This document shows, piece after piece, positions 1 to 8,917 of a stretch of 64,000 bases of DNA. The stretch's first letter is position 1. Each line of letters opens with the position of its first letter. A program made the translations under genes and the position numbers. Under the pieces are notes generated by a model. That model saw nothing but the letters and a program-made list of their open reading frames with translations. It made no database searches and was not told the origin of the DNA. The stretch covers positions 434,001 to 498,000 of the forward strand of contig CAZILL010000001.1 of the NCBI GenBank assembly GCA_964540105.1. Reading direction: 5' to 3'. The DNA is from DATKJY01 sp964540105 (GTDB lineage Bacteria; Zixibacteria; MSB-5A5; GN15; FEB-12).

Positions 1-1144
1 CGGGTCGGGGACGTTCCGGGGGAAGACTCGGCACCTGCTTGACGGGCAGCGCGGTGCGCATGACCTGCTCGATTTTCCGCACATCGCTGCGTTGATCGAG
101 ACTGGCGAAGGAGATCGCCCGCCCCGCTCGTCCCGCCCGTCCGGTGCGGCCAATGCGGTGGACGTAATCTTCGGAGTTCGACGGAAGATCATAATTGATG
201 ACGATTTCAATACCGGTGACGTCGATGCCACGGGCAGCAATGTCGGTAGCCACGAGCACTCGATATTTCCCGGTCTTGAATCCTTCGAGCGCCTCCTTGC
301 GCTGCGGCAGACTTCGATCCGAATGGATCTCCGCCGCAGCGTGTCCCATTCCTCTGACCTGGCGTGAAAGTTTCCGCGCGCCATGTTTGGTGCGCGTGAA
401 GACCAACGCCGGCCCCGGATACTGCTGGAGCATGACTTCGAGCAATCGAGTCTTGGCCTCTCGAGCGATGAAGAAGAGCTCTTGTGTGACTTTTTCCGCC
501 GCTGTCCCTGATGGCGCGATCTCTACGCGAATCGGAAGCTCCATATGACGTTGGGCGATGGCCACGATCTCGGCGGGGATGGTCGCTGAGAAAAGAAGCG
601 TTTGCCTTTTCTTCGGAATGACCGACATGATTCGATTGATCTGAGGTGCAAACCCCATGTCCAGCATCCGATCCGCCTCGTCGAAGACCAGGATTTGCAC
701 TTCCGCCATTGTCAGCAGACCCTGCTCGAGCAAATCCAGCAATCGTCCCGGCGTGGCGATAATGATGCGCGGACCCTTCTCCAAGGCGCGCCGTTGATGA
801 GAGATTGACTCGCCGCCAATGATCACGGCGGTCCGTATCCCGAAGGCACGGTTGAACGGCCCGAGGGCCTTGTCAACCTGAAGAGCCAACTCGCGGGTGG
901 GAAGCAGGATCAGCCCGCCTCCTTTGATCTGAGCGAGCCGCTGAATCATCGGGATTCCAAACGCGAGCGTCTTGCCCGTACCGGTCTGCGCGATCGCGAT
1001 GAGGTCCTTTCCTTCGATGCCGACTGGTATCGACTTGGACTGAATGGGTGTGGGCACTTTGAACTTGAGCGAGTCAATTACGTCGAGCAGACGGGGCGCG
1101 ATGCCCAACCCCGTGAAGCCGCCGTGAGATATCTTGTTTGTCAT
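1..1144 (-). CDS. DEAD-box ATP-dependent RNA helicase, RhlE-like, C-terminus cut by the window edge
   Basis: The reverse strand read from the ATG at 1144 gives about 381 residues without a stop. Helicase motifs appear in order: Q-motif PTPIQ (about residues 31-35), motif I AQTGTGKT (52-59), PTREL, TPGRLLD, DEAD followed by RMLDMGF, SAT, and HRIGRTGRAGR near the cut end. DEAD-box proteins unwind short RNA duplexes in ribosome assembly or mRNA turnover. The start MTNKISHGGFTGLG fits the RhlE/RhlB group. The basic C-terminal tail that would separate these families lies outside the window. The gene diverges from nothing nearby: the ars operon ends about 55 bases upstream on the same strand. Confidence 0.95.
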   Translation of the reverse strand, partial: MTNKISHGGFTGLGIAPRLLDVIDSLKFKVPTPIQSKSIPVGIEGKDLIAIAQTGTGKTLAFGIPMIQRLAQIKGGGLILLPTRELALQVDKALGPFNRAFGIRTAVIIGGESISHQRRALEKGPRIIIATPGRLLDLLEQGLLTMAEVQILVFDEADRMLDMGFAPQINRIMSVIPKKRQTLLFSATIPAEIVAIAQRHMELPIRVEIAPSGTAAEKVTQELFFIAREAKTRLLEVMLQQYPGPALVFTRTKHGARKLSRQVRGMGHAAAEIHSDRSLPQRKEALEGFKTGKYRVLVATDIAARGIDVTGIEIVINYDLPSNSEDYVHRIGRTGRAGRAGRAISFASLDQRSDVRKIEQVMRTALPVKQVPSLPPERPRP

Positions 1145-1199
1145 GGAAACCAAGGTACGGGATTTCAATCCCAAAGTATAGTCTGAAATGACTGGATCG

Positions 1200-1655
1200 C
1201 TAGGTGAGTGCGGAGCCGTCGAAACGCATCAACTGATTCGATGCCAGCCAGTCTCTGGTCTTTGTCCCGATTTCATCACGCACGCGTCGAAATGCAGTGA
1301 GAATCTCTGCGTCACTTCCTGTTGCCTCGGCGGGATCGTCAAATGGCCAGTGAAGTTTGAGGCCTTGACCGAAAAAGACGGGACAGTTCTTGGCGGCGTT
1401 ATCACAGACGGTGATGATGAAATTGAAGCTCTCGTGGGCGAACTCACGCAGATGCTTCGACGTTTGGGCAGCAATATCAATCCCGAGTTCCTTCATAACT
1501 TGAACGGCCCTTGGATTCACCTCGCTTGGACTCAAGCCAGCCGACCGAACTTCAAGCCTCGCCTGGCCATAATGTCGAAAGAAACCTTCCGCCATTTGAG
1601 ACCGGCAGGAATTGCCGGTGCACAAGACAAGAATACGGATCACAGGCTCGGTCAT
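1200..1655 (-). CDS. arsC: arsenate reductase ArsC, thioredoxin-coupled LMW-phosphatase type
   Basis: This 151-residue protein has the low-molecular-weight phosphatase P-loop CTGNSCRS, with Cys12 and Arg18. The two further redox cysteines, Cys84 and Cys91, are spaced exactly as in the three-cysteine cascade of Staphylococcus-type ArsC (Cys10/82/89). The motif FDDPAEATG is also typical. The enzyme reduces As(V) to As(III), with the disulfide resolved by thioredoxin. It is the last gene of a three-gene ars operon, starting 6 bases after the arsR stop. Length is normal for the family. A plus-strand reading frame over the same bases is a shadow. Confidence 0.95.
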   Translation of the reverse strand: MTEPVIRILVLCTGNSCRSQMAEGFFRHYGQARLEVRSAGLSPSEVNPRAVQVMKELGIDIAAQTSKHLREFAHESFNFIITVCDNAAKNCPVFFGQGLKLHWPFDDPAEATGSDAEILTAFRRVRDEIGTKTRDWLASNQLMRFDGSALT

Positions 1656-1661
1656 ACTGCA

Positions 1662-2006
1662 CTACCGTTGCGCGCCGGCACATCTTCCGTCACGCAAGAG
1701 GGTTGCGAGAACTCTTCGATCACTGCGATAAGGTTCGAGCTTTGCAAGGTGCGCGAGCAGAAGGGCCTTGAGATCTGTGGCAAGCTCGGACGGAGCGAGT
1801 TGGTAATGAATCCAGGTCAGTTCTCGACGAGAAAGGACTAATCCGGCGCTTTTGAGCCGGGACATGTGGCGCGAGACTGTCGATTGCGGCAGTCTTAGCA
1901 CATCGCTCAGATCGCAGACACATAATTCCCGTTCGAGCAACAGCATCAGAATTCGAAGTCGCGTTGGTTCACCAATTGCCGCGAATACACCATGTGTGGT
2001 CATCAT
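1662..2006 (-). CDS. arsR: ArsR/SmtB-family arsenic-responsive repressor
   Basis: The protein has 114 residues with a winged helix-turn-helix (IGEPTRLRIL, then LPQSTVSRHMSRLKSAGLV). The short motif ELCVCDL carries the vicinal cysteine pair that binds As(III) in classical ArsR proteins. Binding of arsenite would release the operator and induce the operon. The gene lies between acr3 and arsC, 14 bases after the acr3 stop. The likely operator is upstream of acr3 near 3126-3137. The family assignment is secure, and metal specificity is inferred from the cysteines and the neighbours. Confidence 0.95.
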   Translation of the reverse strand: MMTTHGVFAAIGEPTRLRILMLLLERELCVCDLSDVLRLPQSTVSRHMSRLKSAGLVLSRRELTWIHYQLAPSELATDLKALLLAHLAKLEPYRSDRRVLATLLRDGRCAGAQR

Positions 2007-2020
2007 CTTACCCTCTGTAG

Positions 2021-3067
2021 TTAGGCGTCAAAAAACCGGCGCTTGAAAGAGAGGGAGACACTGACCAGCCCGATCAGAACCGGCACCTCGACGAGCGGGC
2101 CGATGACAGCGGCGAAGGCTGCGCCCGAATTGATACCGAAAACCGCTACGGCCACGGCGATAGCCAGCTCAAAATTATTGCTCGCGGCTGTGAATGAGAG
2201 GGTTGCCGTCCTGGAGTAATCCGCGCCGACCCTTCTCCCCATCCAGAAGCTGACCAGGAACATGACGACAAAGTAGATCAGAAGCGGCAGCGCGATCCGA
2301 AGGACATCAAGAGGAATCTGGACGATGAGATTTCCTTTGAGACTGAACATGACCACGATCGTGAACAGAAGCGAGATCAGAGTGATCGGGCTGATGGTTG
2401 GAATAAACTTCTGCTCGTACCACGCGCGCCCTTTGAGCTTAAGCATGACAAAGCGTGTGAACATGCCCGCAAGGAACGGAATTCCAAGGTAGATGAAGAC
2501 TGATTTGGCGATCTGGCTCATACTCACGTTGACAACGCTTCCGGACAGGCCAAACAGTTGGGGAAGCACGGTGATGAAGAACCATGCATATACTGAATAG
2601 AAGAGCACCTGAAATACCGAATTCAGGGCGACCAGCCCGGCGGCGTACTCTGTGTCCCCTTTGGCGAGTTCGTTCCAGACGATGACCATCGCAATGCACC
2701 GGGCTAGTCCGATCATGATCAGCCCAACCATGTATTCGGGATAACCACTCAGAAAGCCGATGGCGAGGAAGAACATCAGCGCCGGGCCGATGATCCAGTT
2801 CTGCAGCAAGGAAAGTCCCAGCACTCGCCAATTTCGGAACACATGCCCCATCTCTTCATAGCGTACTTTCGCCAGGGGCGGATACATCATCAGAATCAGA
2901 CCGACAGCGATCAGGATATTGGTTGTGCCGACCTGAGCACGATTGATAACCTCTTCGATTCCGGGAACGCCCCAGCCAAGCAACACGCCCAGCAGCATCC
3001 CCAAAAAAATCCAGAGAGTCAGATATCGGTCAAGGAACGATAGCTTCTTAGTAAGCTGATGAGTCAT
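2021..3067 (-). CDS. acr3: ACR3-family arsenite efflux transporter
   Basis: A 348-residue integral membrane protein with about ten hydrophobic segments. The conserved Cys124 sits in the motif GLARCIAMVIVWNELAKGD, and TFTAASNNFELAIAVAVAVFG occurs near residues 290-310 (both typical of ACR3 permeases). It exports arsenite using the proton motive force. It is the first gene of acr3-arsR-arsC, so arsenate reduced by ArsC can be pumped out. The upstream gap up to 3230 carries the operon promoter. Full length for the bacterial ACR3 group. Confidence 0.95.
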   Translation of the reverse strand: MTHQLTKKLSFLDRYLTLWIFLGMLLGVLLGWGVPGIEEVINRAQVGTTNILIAVGLILMMYPPLAKVRYEEMGHVFRNWRVLGLSLLQNWIIGPALMFFLAIGFLSGYPEYMVGLIMIGLARCIAMVIVWNELAKGDTEYAAGLVALNSVFQVLFYSVYAWFFITVLPQLFGLSGSVVNVSMSQIAKSVFIYLGIPFLAGMFTRFVMLKLKGRAWYEQKFIPTISPITLISLLFTIVVMFSLKGNLIVQIPLDVLRIALPLLIYFVVMFLVSFWMGRRVGADYSRTATLSFTAASNNFELAIAVAVAVFGINSGAAFAAVIGPLVEVPVLIGLVSVSLSFKRRFFDA

Positions 3068-3118
3068 AGGTCATACGAAAATCGCAGTTATGTGTGTTGA
3101 GTGCTATCATTTTGCATC

Positions 3119-3146
3119 CGCATAGCCGAATATACGGATATACTGA
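3119..3146 (-). promoter_or_regulatory. candidate ArsR operator upstream of acr3
   Basis: An AT-rich imperfect palindrome, CCGAATATACGG (3126-3137), lies about 60 bases before the acr3 start in the only gap that can hold the operon promoter. Its reverse complement differs at two of twelve positions. ArsR proteins bind imperfect dyads of this size. There is no binding evidence, so assignment to this ArsR is inference from position. Confidence 0.4.
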
Positions 3147-3230
3147 TTCATGTCAATGAGAAAGTGTCCCGTGGGCTCGCTCTGTTCTGGGCAGAACTTC
3201 AGCGGCTCTTCCGAATCGCGAAGTGGCCTG

Positions 3231-4697
3231 TCACTCACCTCGGAGCGCCTCAACCGGATCGACACGAGCAGCACGCGACGCGGGGTAGAGACCGGCTATC
3301 ATGCTGACAGTTATACCAACAGCCAGGGCCGCGGTTATGAGCCACAGCGGCAGCGCAAACAGCTCCACCTGGGGAATTCCCTGCTTCTCCATGAAAATAT
3401 GGGCCACGGCTGAGGCCACGCGTGATATCGTCCACCCGAAAAGTATACCGGTGACGGAGCCGATGGTGCCGATCACGGTTGATTCACAGAGAAACAGCCA
3501 TCGAATATCCCCCTCATCAGCTCCGAGCGACTTCAGAACTCCGATCTCGCGCTTGCGCTCAAGAATCGACATGACCATCGTGTTGACAATGCCGAGCGAG
3601 GCCGTGATGAGTGCAATAAGTCCGACTACGCCGAGGGCGAGGTCGAAGTAGAAGAAGAACTGACGGATTTCGTCGAATTTCTCGGCGTAGCTGAAGGTTC
3701 GAAAGCCCATCGCTTCGACCGAATCCTTCACGGGCTTATACAGCACGTGCGGATCGAGATCGAGGGTTACCTGCGGATAGCTCTTGCCGGCGCTATCACC
3801 GGCGGCCGCGAACAGCGTTCCACTGCTCATGGCCGCAAACATGTCGGCAGGATTCTCGCTGAATCCGCTGGAGGTGAAGCGGCGTGCCGTCATGATCGGC
3901 ACAATGATCGACTCAATCCTGAGTTTCCCGACGCGCGCTTCTTTCATTACCCCGCACACCGTGAGCGTGTCGGTGATTTCATCGCGGGCATTAAGGAAGC
4001 CGTTTAAGAAGCGGCGCACCGTGCTATTCGCCTCTTCTCGGATGACCCGTCCACGATATGTGTGACTTCGGACAAGCGAGTCGAAGTGAATACGTTTGAT
4101 GCGGTCGCGAATGGTTTCCCCCTGGTCAGCGAGGATGTGCGCCAGACCGCTATCGATGCTCGAGACCCGCACCGACAGGACGATGCGGAGGCCGATCAGC
4201 GAGTCGGCGTCTTTTACGCCCAGTCGTTCGACGAGGTCGTCGGTCAGAATCGCCTGGCGGACCGTATCACCGTAGAACGGTGTTCCGGCTGCGAATTGTG
4301 AGAAGAGCTTGGTTCGGATCGCGGCTTCCGGAAGCGCCTGTGCTTTCGTGGCGAACGATGAATCGCCGATCTTCACGCGAACCGAAAACGACTCATAGGG
4401 ATAGGCCAGGTTCACACCCGGAACCGACGACAGCTTGCCAATCGCGGCTGCGTCGAGAAGGGGGACGTTCGATGTGTCGGCAGCGTCGGCGTCTTTCCTG
4501 GGATAGACCTGCATGGTCGAGAACAATCCGAGCTCCTCGAATTTGCTGGTGACATATTGTTGATTGCCCGCCCCGAAAGACAGCATTGAGACAAACGCCG
4601 CAATGGCGATCACGACTCCCGAAATCGTCAGGAAGGTCCGCAATTTCATACGCCAGAGGTTGCCGGTTGAGATCACGATGAGGTCACGGAGTGTCAC
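3231..4697 (-). CDS. ABC transporter permease, MacB/FtsX type
   Basis: 488 residues. One N-terminal membrane helix (about 22-45) is followed by a large extracytoplasmic MacB_PCD-like domain (about 50-340) and three C-terminal helices of the FtsX family. The last contains the motifs SILERKREIGVLKSLGA and PASRAARVDPVEALR, hallmarks of MacB/LolCE-type permeases that couple ATP hydrolysis to periplasmic work rather than classical import. The start codon is GTG, overlapping the stop of the ATPase gene as GTGA, which indicates translational coupling. Substrate is unknown. No adaptor (MacA) or outer-membrane gene is next to it. Confidence 0.93.
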   Translation of the reverse strand: MTLRDLIVISTGNLWRMKLRTFLTISGVVIAIAAFVSMLSFGAGNQQYVTSKFEELGLFSTMQVYPRKDADAADTSNVPLLDAAAIGKLSSVPGVNLAYPYESFSVRVKIGDSSFATKAQALPEAAIRTKLFSQFAAGTPFYGDTVRQAILTDDLVERLGVKDADSLIGLRIVLSVRVSSIDSGLAHILADQGETIRDRIKRIHFDSLVRSHTYRGRVIREEANSTVRRFLNGFLNARDEITDTLTVCGVMKEARVGKLRIESIIVPIMTARRFTSSGFSENPADMFAAMSSGTLFAAAGDSAGKSYPQVTLDLDPHVLYKPVKDSVEAMGFRTFSYAEKFDEIRQFFFYFDLALGVVGLIALITASLGIVNTMVMSILERKREIGVLKSLGADEGDIRWLFLCESTVIGTIGSVTGILFGWTISRVASAVAHIFMEKQGIPQVELFALPLWLITAALAVGITVSMIAGLYPASRAARVDPVEALRGE

Positions 4698-5413
4698 GAG
4701 TCCATCCTTTGATCCACAGTGGTCGGGTCACTCTCTTCCAGATGTCCATAGTCCATACGTATGATCCGCTGGGCATACCGCCTGGCCATATCGAGATTGT
4801 GCGTGACCATCATGATTGTGAGCCCTTTTCTATTGAGCTCGGCGAGCAGTTCGATGATCTGCTGTGCGTTGTCATGGTCGAGGTTCCCGGTGGGTTCATC
4901 GGCGAAGAGTATCTTCGGCTCCTTCACGATAGCGCGCGCAATTGCGACGCGCTGTTGCTCGCCGCCGGATAGATCGGACGGGCGGTGGGTCATGCGGTCG
5001 GCAAGCCCGAGCTGGTTCAGGATCGCAACGGTCCGGCGGCGCCGCTCGCTGTGGGGAGTATTGTTGAACAGGAGTGACATCTCGACATTCTGGAGGGCCG
5101 TGTAATGCCCGATCAGGTTGAAAGACTGGAAGATCATCCCGACCTTATGCGCTCGGTAATTCGACAATTGCCTGCGGTTCATACTGTAGAGTGAACTGCT
5201 TTCGACTTCGACGCGCCCACTTGTCGGTGTGTCCAGTCCGGCCATGACGTTGAGCAAAGTTGACTTACCAGAGCCTGACGATCCTACGACGCCGAGAAAC
5301 TCCCCCTGTTGCAGTCCGAGCGTGACCCTGTCCAAAGCGCGCACTTCCGACGATCCGCGACGGTAATAGCGGCACAGGTCAACGGCTTGAAGCCAGGGAG
5401 ATTCGTTTGTCAT
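4694..5413 (-). CDS. ABC transporter ATP-binding protein, LolD/MacB type
   Basis: 239 residues with Walker A GSSGSGKST (44-52), Q-loop Gln96, signature LSGGEQQRVAIARAI (from 148), Walker B ILFADEPTGNLD (168-179) and the H-loop THN. The pattern and length match the LolD/FtsE/MacB ATPase subfamily. It is the upstream partner of the permease at 3231-4697 and overlaps it by four bases. Together they form a two-gene exporter or lipoprotein/efflux-type transporter. What it moves cannot be told from the sequence. Confidence 0.95.
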   Translation of the reverse strand: MTNESPWLQAVDLCRYYRRGSSEVRALDRVTLGLQQGEFLGVVGSSGSGKSTLLNVMAGLDTPTSGRVEVESSSLYSMNRRQLSNYRAHKVGMIFQSFNLIGHYTALQNVEMSLLFNNTPHSERRRRTVAILNQLGLADRMTHRPSDLSGGEQQRVAIARAIVKEPKILFADEPTGNLDHDNAQQIIELLAELNRKGLTIMMVTHNLDMARRYAQRIIRMDYGHLEESDPTTVDQRMDS

Positions 5414-5560
5414 TCTGTTTCCGTGTTCCGATAATCGGACACTAATTACCTTGTTGTGCTCACCGAATCGTCACTATAAACGATTACGACGGAGCTGAGT
5501 AGCTATTAGTTGCAGCGCCGGGGATATTTACCCGACCGCGCTGGAAAGCACCGGAATCTA

Positions 5561-5589
5561 TTGCAAGAATGCCGGGGATTGTCTATATT
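5561..5589 (+). promoter_or_regulatory. sigma70-type promoter for the DUF2007 gene
   Basis: TTGCAA (5561-5566) and TATATT (5584-5589) are separated by 17 bases. Predicted transcription starts just before the Shine-Dalgarno GGAGGG at 5602-5607, which precedes the ATG at 5614. Confidence 0.6.
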
Positions 5590-5613
5590 GAATACACACA
5601 CGGAGGGTTTAAT

Positions 5614-5961
5614 ATGTTCTGTCCAGAATGCCGATCGGAATACCTGCCGGAGGTTGGTCGTTGCCCTGATTGCAACGTGTGGCTGGTAAACGTCCTGCCC
5701 GAGGAACCCGAACAGGAATATGTCGAGCTGGTGACTGTGCTTGCGACCAGAAGCAATTCGGTACTGCTGGTGGCCAAGTCTCTGTTGGAGTCGGCGGGGA
5801 TCGAGTATTTCGCCCAAGGTGACGGCTTGCTCGATGTTCTCACGCCGGCAATCGGGGATATCAAGGTACAGGTCCATCCTGATGATCAGGCCGAAGCCCG
5901 CGAAATTCTCGAGGGGGTGGAGCTGGTTGGGGAAGAGATACCTTTGGACGGAGAAGAATGA
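5614..5961 (+). CDS. zinc-ribbon DUF2007-domain protein
   Basis: The start is ATG 5614, six bases after GGAGGG. An upstream in-frame ATG at 5569 lacks a ribosome site and lies inside the promoter. The 115-residue product begins with a zinc ribbon, CPECRSEY followed by CPDCNVWL. A compact domain follows (LVAKSLLESAGIEYFAQGDG, then KVQVHPDDQAEAREILEG) that matches the DUF2007 'putative prokaryotic signal transducing' family, related in fold to PII-like ferredoxin-like domains. No biochemical role is established. The protein ends in acidic residues and looks cytoplasmic. Confidence 0.85.
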   Translation: MFCPECRSEYLPEVGRCPDCNVWLVNVLPEEPEQEYVELVTVLATRSNSVLLVAKSLLESAGIEYFAQGDGLLDVLTPAIGDIKVQVHPDDQAEAREILEGVELVGEEIPLDGEE

Positions 5962-6078
5962 GACAGGTGCCTGACAGGTCTGCCTCGCGGGCGTGAGTAT
6001 TTGAACTTGAGACGCGACGCTCCGGCCTGAAGATTTCGATGAGAGATTCGCCGCGCCGGTGTTATACTCTCCGCACTG

Positions 6079-7191
6079 ATGAAAACTACGCTCGGCAAAC
6101 CAGCAGCGGAAAGAGTCATTCTTGTCGGTCTCGCGCAGAGCACGAGGCTGAAGGCCGACGTTGGCGATTCGCTCGAAGAACTTGCGGCGCTGACGGTGTC
6201 GGCCGGCGCTACGGCAGTTGCCCGGCGTATTCAGGTCAAACCGCACCCGAACCCGGCCTTGTATGTAGGGAAGGGATTGGTCGATGAACTTCGCGAACAA
6301 CTGAAGCAGCTCGATGCCAACTGTGTCATCTTCGACGATCCCTTGAGTCCTGCCCAGCAAAGGAATCTTGAGAAGGAACTTGAAGTCAAGGTTATCGACC
6401 GCTCGATTTTAATCCTTGATATTTTTGCGACTCGTGCCCGGACAGCCGAAGCGCGACTGCAGGTGGAATTGGCCCAGTTGCAGTATATGCTGCCGCGCCT
6501 TACCGGAGCCTGGGTGCACTTTTCACGTCAGTATGGCGGACTCGGCGCCAAGGGACCGGGTGAAACTCAGCTCGAGGTGGATCGTCGTCAGGTACGGACG
6601 CGTATTGACCACCTCAAGGAGAAGCTGGCCAAGCTCGATGTCCAGCGCGCAACGCAGCGGGCGGGACGAAGCAATCTGTTTCGCGTGTCGCTCGTTGGCT
6701 ACACGAACGCCGGCAAGTCAACGCTGTTTAATTTGTTGACCAAGGCCGAGGTTCAGACAGCAAACATGCTGTTCACGACCCTCGATTCGACAACACGGGT
6801 GATGTCGTCAGGGTATCCCAACCAGGTTGTTTTTTCCGATACGGTCGGATTCATCAACAAGCTTCCGCACCAATTGGTTGAGTCGTTCAAGTCGACTCTC
6901 GAAGAAGTGCATCAGGCGAATCTGCTGCTCCATGTCGTGGACTGCACCGACCCGCGTGTTTCCGAAAAAATTGCCCAGACACGGTCGGTGCTGGCGGAGA
7001 TCGAGGCTGAATCAGTCCCGTATATCATGATCTATAATAAGACCGATGTCATGCCGGAATTCGTGGCCCCCCTTGACGACGGTGATCGAGCGTTTGCGAT
7101 CTCGGCGATCAAGAGAGTCGGAATCGACGCGCTTCGGGCCGAGATCATCGCCGATTCCGAGCGTCTTCTGGCATCCCGCCGGCGTCAGTAA
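6079..7191 (+). CDS. hflX: ribosome-associated GTPase HflX
   Basis: 370 residues with the HflX N-terminal domain (NPALYVGKG, residues 58-66), the glycine-rich linker GGLGAKGPGETQLE (153-166), a coiled-coil region, then G1 GYTNAGKST (207-215), G3 DTVGFI and G4 NKTD. HflX binds the 50S subunit and splits stalled ribosomes under stress. The ATG at 6079 has no good Shine-Dalgarno. A TATACT lies only about 12 bases upstream, so transcription could start very near the start codon, although this is uncertain. The length is slightly short of E. coli HflX, which carries a longer C-terminal extension. Confidence 0.96.
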   Translation: MKTTLGKPAAERVILVGLAQSTRLKADVGDSLEELAALTVSAGATAVARRIQVKPHPNPALYVGKGLVDELREQLKQLDANCVIFDDPLSPAQQRNLEKELEVKVIDRSILILDIFATRARTAEARLQVELAQLQYMLPRLTGAWVHFSRQYGGLGAKGPGETQLEVDRRQVRTRIDHLKEKLAKLDVQRATQRAGRSNLFRVSLVGYTNAGKSTLFNLLTKAEVQTANMLFTTLDSTTRVMSSGYPNQVVFSDTVGFINKLPHQLVESFKSTLEEVHQANLLLHVVDCTDPRVSEKIAQTRSVLAEIEAESVPYIMIYNKTDVMPEFVAPLDDGDRAFAISAIKRVGIDALRAEIIADSERLLASRRRQ

Positions 7192-7249
7192 TCCAACCCC
7201 TCAAGCTCCGCTAAGTTTTTGCCGATAAGAATCTTATAAAGGAGCAGAT

Positions 7250-7606
7250 ATGGCCAAGAAAATCCTCATTGTCGACGACAATCCCAATATGTCGTCTCTG
7301 CTTTGCGAGATGCTTGAAGTATTCGATTACGAGTCGGTTCGCGCCTCTGATGGGAACCAGGCGTTGACGGAACTGAGCCGGGGGGATTTCTCGATGGTTA
7401 TCACCGATATGCGCATGCCGAACATGACCGGGCTGGAACTGCTCAAGGAAGTCAAGGGGCTCTACCCGAAACTGCCGGTTGTCCTGATTTCCGGATACTC
7501 CGTAGCCGATATGGAGACCGCTGCCGATGAAGTGAAACCCGATGGGTTTCTCGGCAAGCCGCTGATGATGTCGGACATCGAACGACTGCTGAACACGATT
7601 CTGTAA
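7250..7606 (+). CDS. single-domain response regulator (CheY-like receiver)
   Basis: 118 residues containing only a receiver domain. The acidic pocket is Asp9/Asp10, the phospho-acceptor is Asp53 (ITDMRMPN), the Thr/Ser switch is Ser81 in LISGYS and the conserved Lys is Lys103 in FLGKPL. No output domain is present, so it would act by protein-protein contact or in a phosphorelay. A strong ribosome site (AAAGGAG) precedes the ATG. No kinase gene is adjacent. It follows hflX by 58 bases and may be transcribed with it. Confidence 0.93.
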   Translation: MAKKILIVDDNPNMSSLLCEMLEVFDYESVRASDGNQALTELSRGDFSMVITDMRMPNMTGLELLKEVKGLYPKLPVVLISGYSVADMETAADEVKPDGFLGKPLMMSDIERLLNTIL

Positions 7607-7720
7607 TCAGCCGCTGTATTCATACGTCCAAGCCGTCAGTTCACATCTCTCTTGAAGGAGGGACAAGGACCGACGGAACTGCCAACGGTACCGTCGTAGT
7701 AAAGAGTCTTCCGCTCCCGC

Positions 7721-8479
7721 CTAATTCCCGGTTATCAGGAAGGTCTGCCACTGTTGCCACAAAGTGTCGAGTGGCTCAGAATAGACCTCGAGGAAATTGT
7801 CTCTGGTCAGTTGGATGGTATCGTAAAATGACGCCTTTGCAATGAATGATTTCATGGGAGTCATCCCCCTGGAACTAACGAGAAACTCGGCGAACGATCC
7901 GGCCACCGGATAGGTCATGTTCGGGTCATAGGCGAAGAATGTTCGGCTATCGAGCATGGTGTCGAGCGGTGGAATCGAATGCTCAAGAAGATACTGTTTG
8001 GCGAGAACGTGCAGGTCGATCATGTTCCACATCGGTGTAAACCGATTGCTCAAGGGATCAGTCTGGAGGCCCACGGCAAATCCTTCATTGAATAGAGCTG
8101 GTGGCCAACCGATCAAGCTCGTAACCAGACAATGGACTGATTCATGATTGTCCCAGCTCCAGATCGTGTGATACTTGTACGTTGCCAGTTCGGCGAATCC
8201 ATTGGTCTGTCTGCCGGTCAGGCGAAATATCTGATCGCGATCATGATACCGAAAGCATTCGAGTTTTTGGGGAACGGTGACCAGCAGTGTTGCGACCAGC
8301 CATTGATAATGCGCCTCCTGACGGGCCGTGTCCACTTGATCGCCGGGGCTGACATGGAAGGTGAAATGTTCTGTCTGAACGGTCTGAGAGAGTTCATCCG
8401 TCGGGGAGACGGTCTTTCCATCTTTGCAGCTGCCAACAAGGGCAATAAGAAGCGTCAGCGAGACCGGAAGAAATTTCAA
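7721..8479 (-). CDS. putative zinc-metallopeptidase lipoprotein (HExxH...E)
   Basis: I place the start at TTG 8479, because GGAG lies six bases upstream and the product then begins MKFLPVSLTLLIALVGSC, a standard lipoprotein signal with lipobox VGSC. An ATG-like start further upstream would bury this signal inside the chain. The mature part contains HESVH (HExxH, about residue 112 of the 252-residue protein) followed 16 residues later by NEGFAVGL, whose Glu could be the third zinc ligand, as in gluzincins of the peptidase MA clan. The substrate is unknown. Apart from these motifs I do not recognise a named family. Confidence 0.7.
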   Translation of the reverse strand: MKFLPVSLTLLIALVGSCKDGKTVSPTDELSQTVQTEHFTFHVSPGDQVDTARQEAHYQWLVATLLVTVPQKLECFRYHDRDQIFRLTGRQTNGFAELATYKYHTIWSWDNHESVHCLVTSLIGWPPALFNEGFAVGLQTDPLSNRFTPMWNMIDLHVLAKQYLLEHSIPPLDTMLDSRTFFAYDPNMTYPVAGSFAEFLVSSRGMTPMKSFIAKASFYDTIQLTRDNFLEVYSEPLDTLWQQWQTFLITGN

Positions 8480-8659
8480 CTCTGACTCCAGCGAAGTGGG
8501 ATTGTTAATTAATCCAAAGTATGTCATCGAGATGAACATTGTCAACCAAGACATCACGGTGGGCGGAGCTTGCGCCTGCGCCCGAGGAACTCAACGCAGG
8601 CTTGGTTATTTCGGTCTGAAACGCTATCATCACGGCAGGATAGGGCCTCCTGACGGCAC

Positions 8660-8792
8660 GGTGAGATGAGGGTCGGTTCGTGATACGAGACATTCTGGCG
8701 AAGTCGCAGTTCTTCTCGCAGCTCGATGAGCGGTCGATGGAGGAAGTGGCGGCAGCGGCAACCACGATGTCGGTCGCACGGCAGGGCATGGG
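8660..8792 (+). repeat. truncated duplicate of the start of the Crp/Fnr gene
   Basis: About 110 bases here match the first part of the regulator gene at 10714, at a constant offset of 2040 bases, with only a few substitutions. The shared blocks include CATTCTGGCG, TTCTTCTCGCAGCTCGATGAG and GAGGAAGTGGCGGCAGC. The copy keeps roughly the first 33 codons after the ATG (reading VIRDILAKSQFFSQLDE) and then diverges after GGTCGCACGGCAG. It lacks a start codon equivalent and is a pseudogene fragment or recombination scar. The two copies flank the membrane glycosyltransferase gene. Confidence 0.85.
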
Positions 8793-8917
8793 GGACTCCA
8801 CGTGATTGTGCAGTCAAGTGAACTCGGAAGTGGGCGGGCAGTTGTTCAAGCAGCGAGTGATTGACCGGAATCTATAAACGAGCGAAGCTTTGATTTATGT
8901 CGAAGTAGTCGGATCGG

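Noticed and set aside
1188..1841. 217-codon plus-strand frame
   Set aside because: Antisense of arsC and arsR, which have full family motifs.
5506..6360. 284-codon minus-strand frame
   Set aside because: Opposite to the DUF2007 and hflX genes. No protein-like features.
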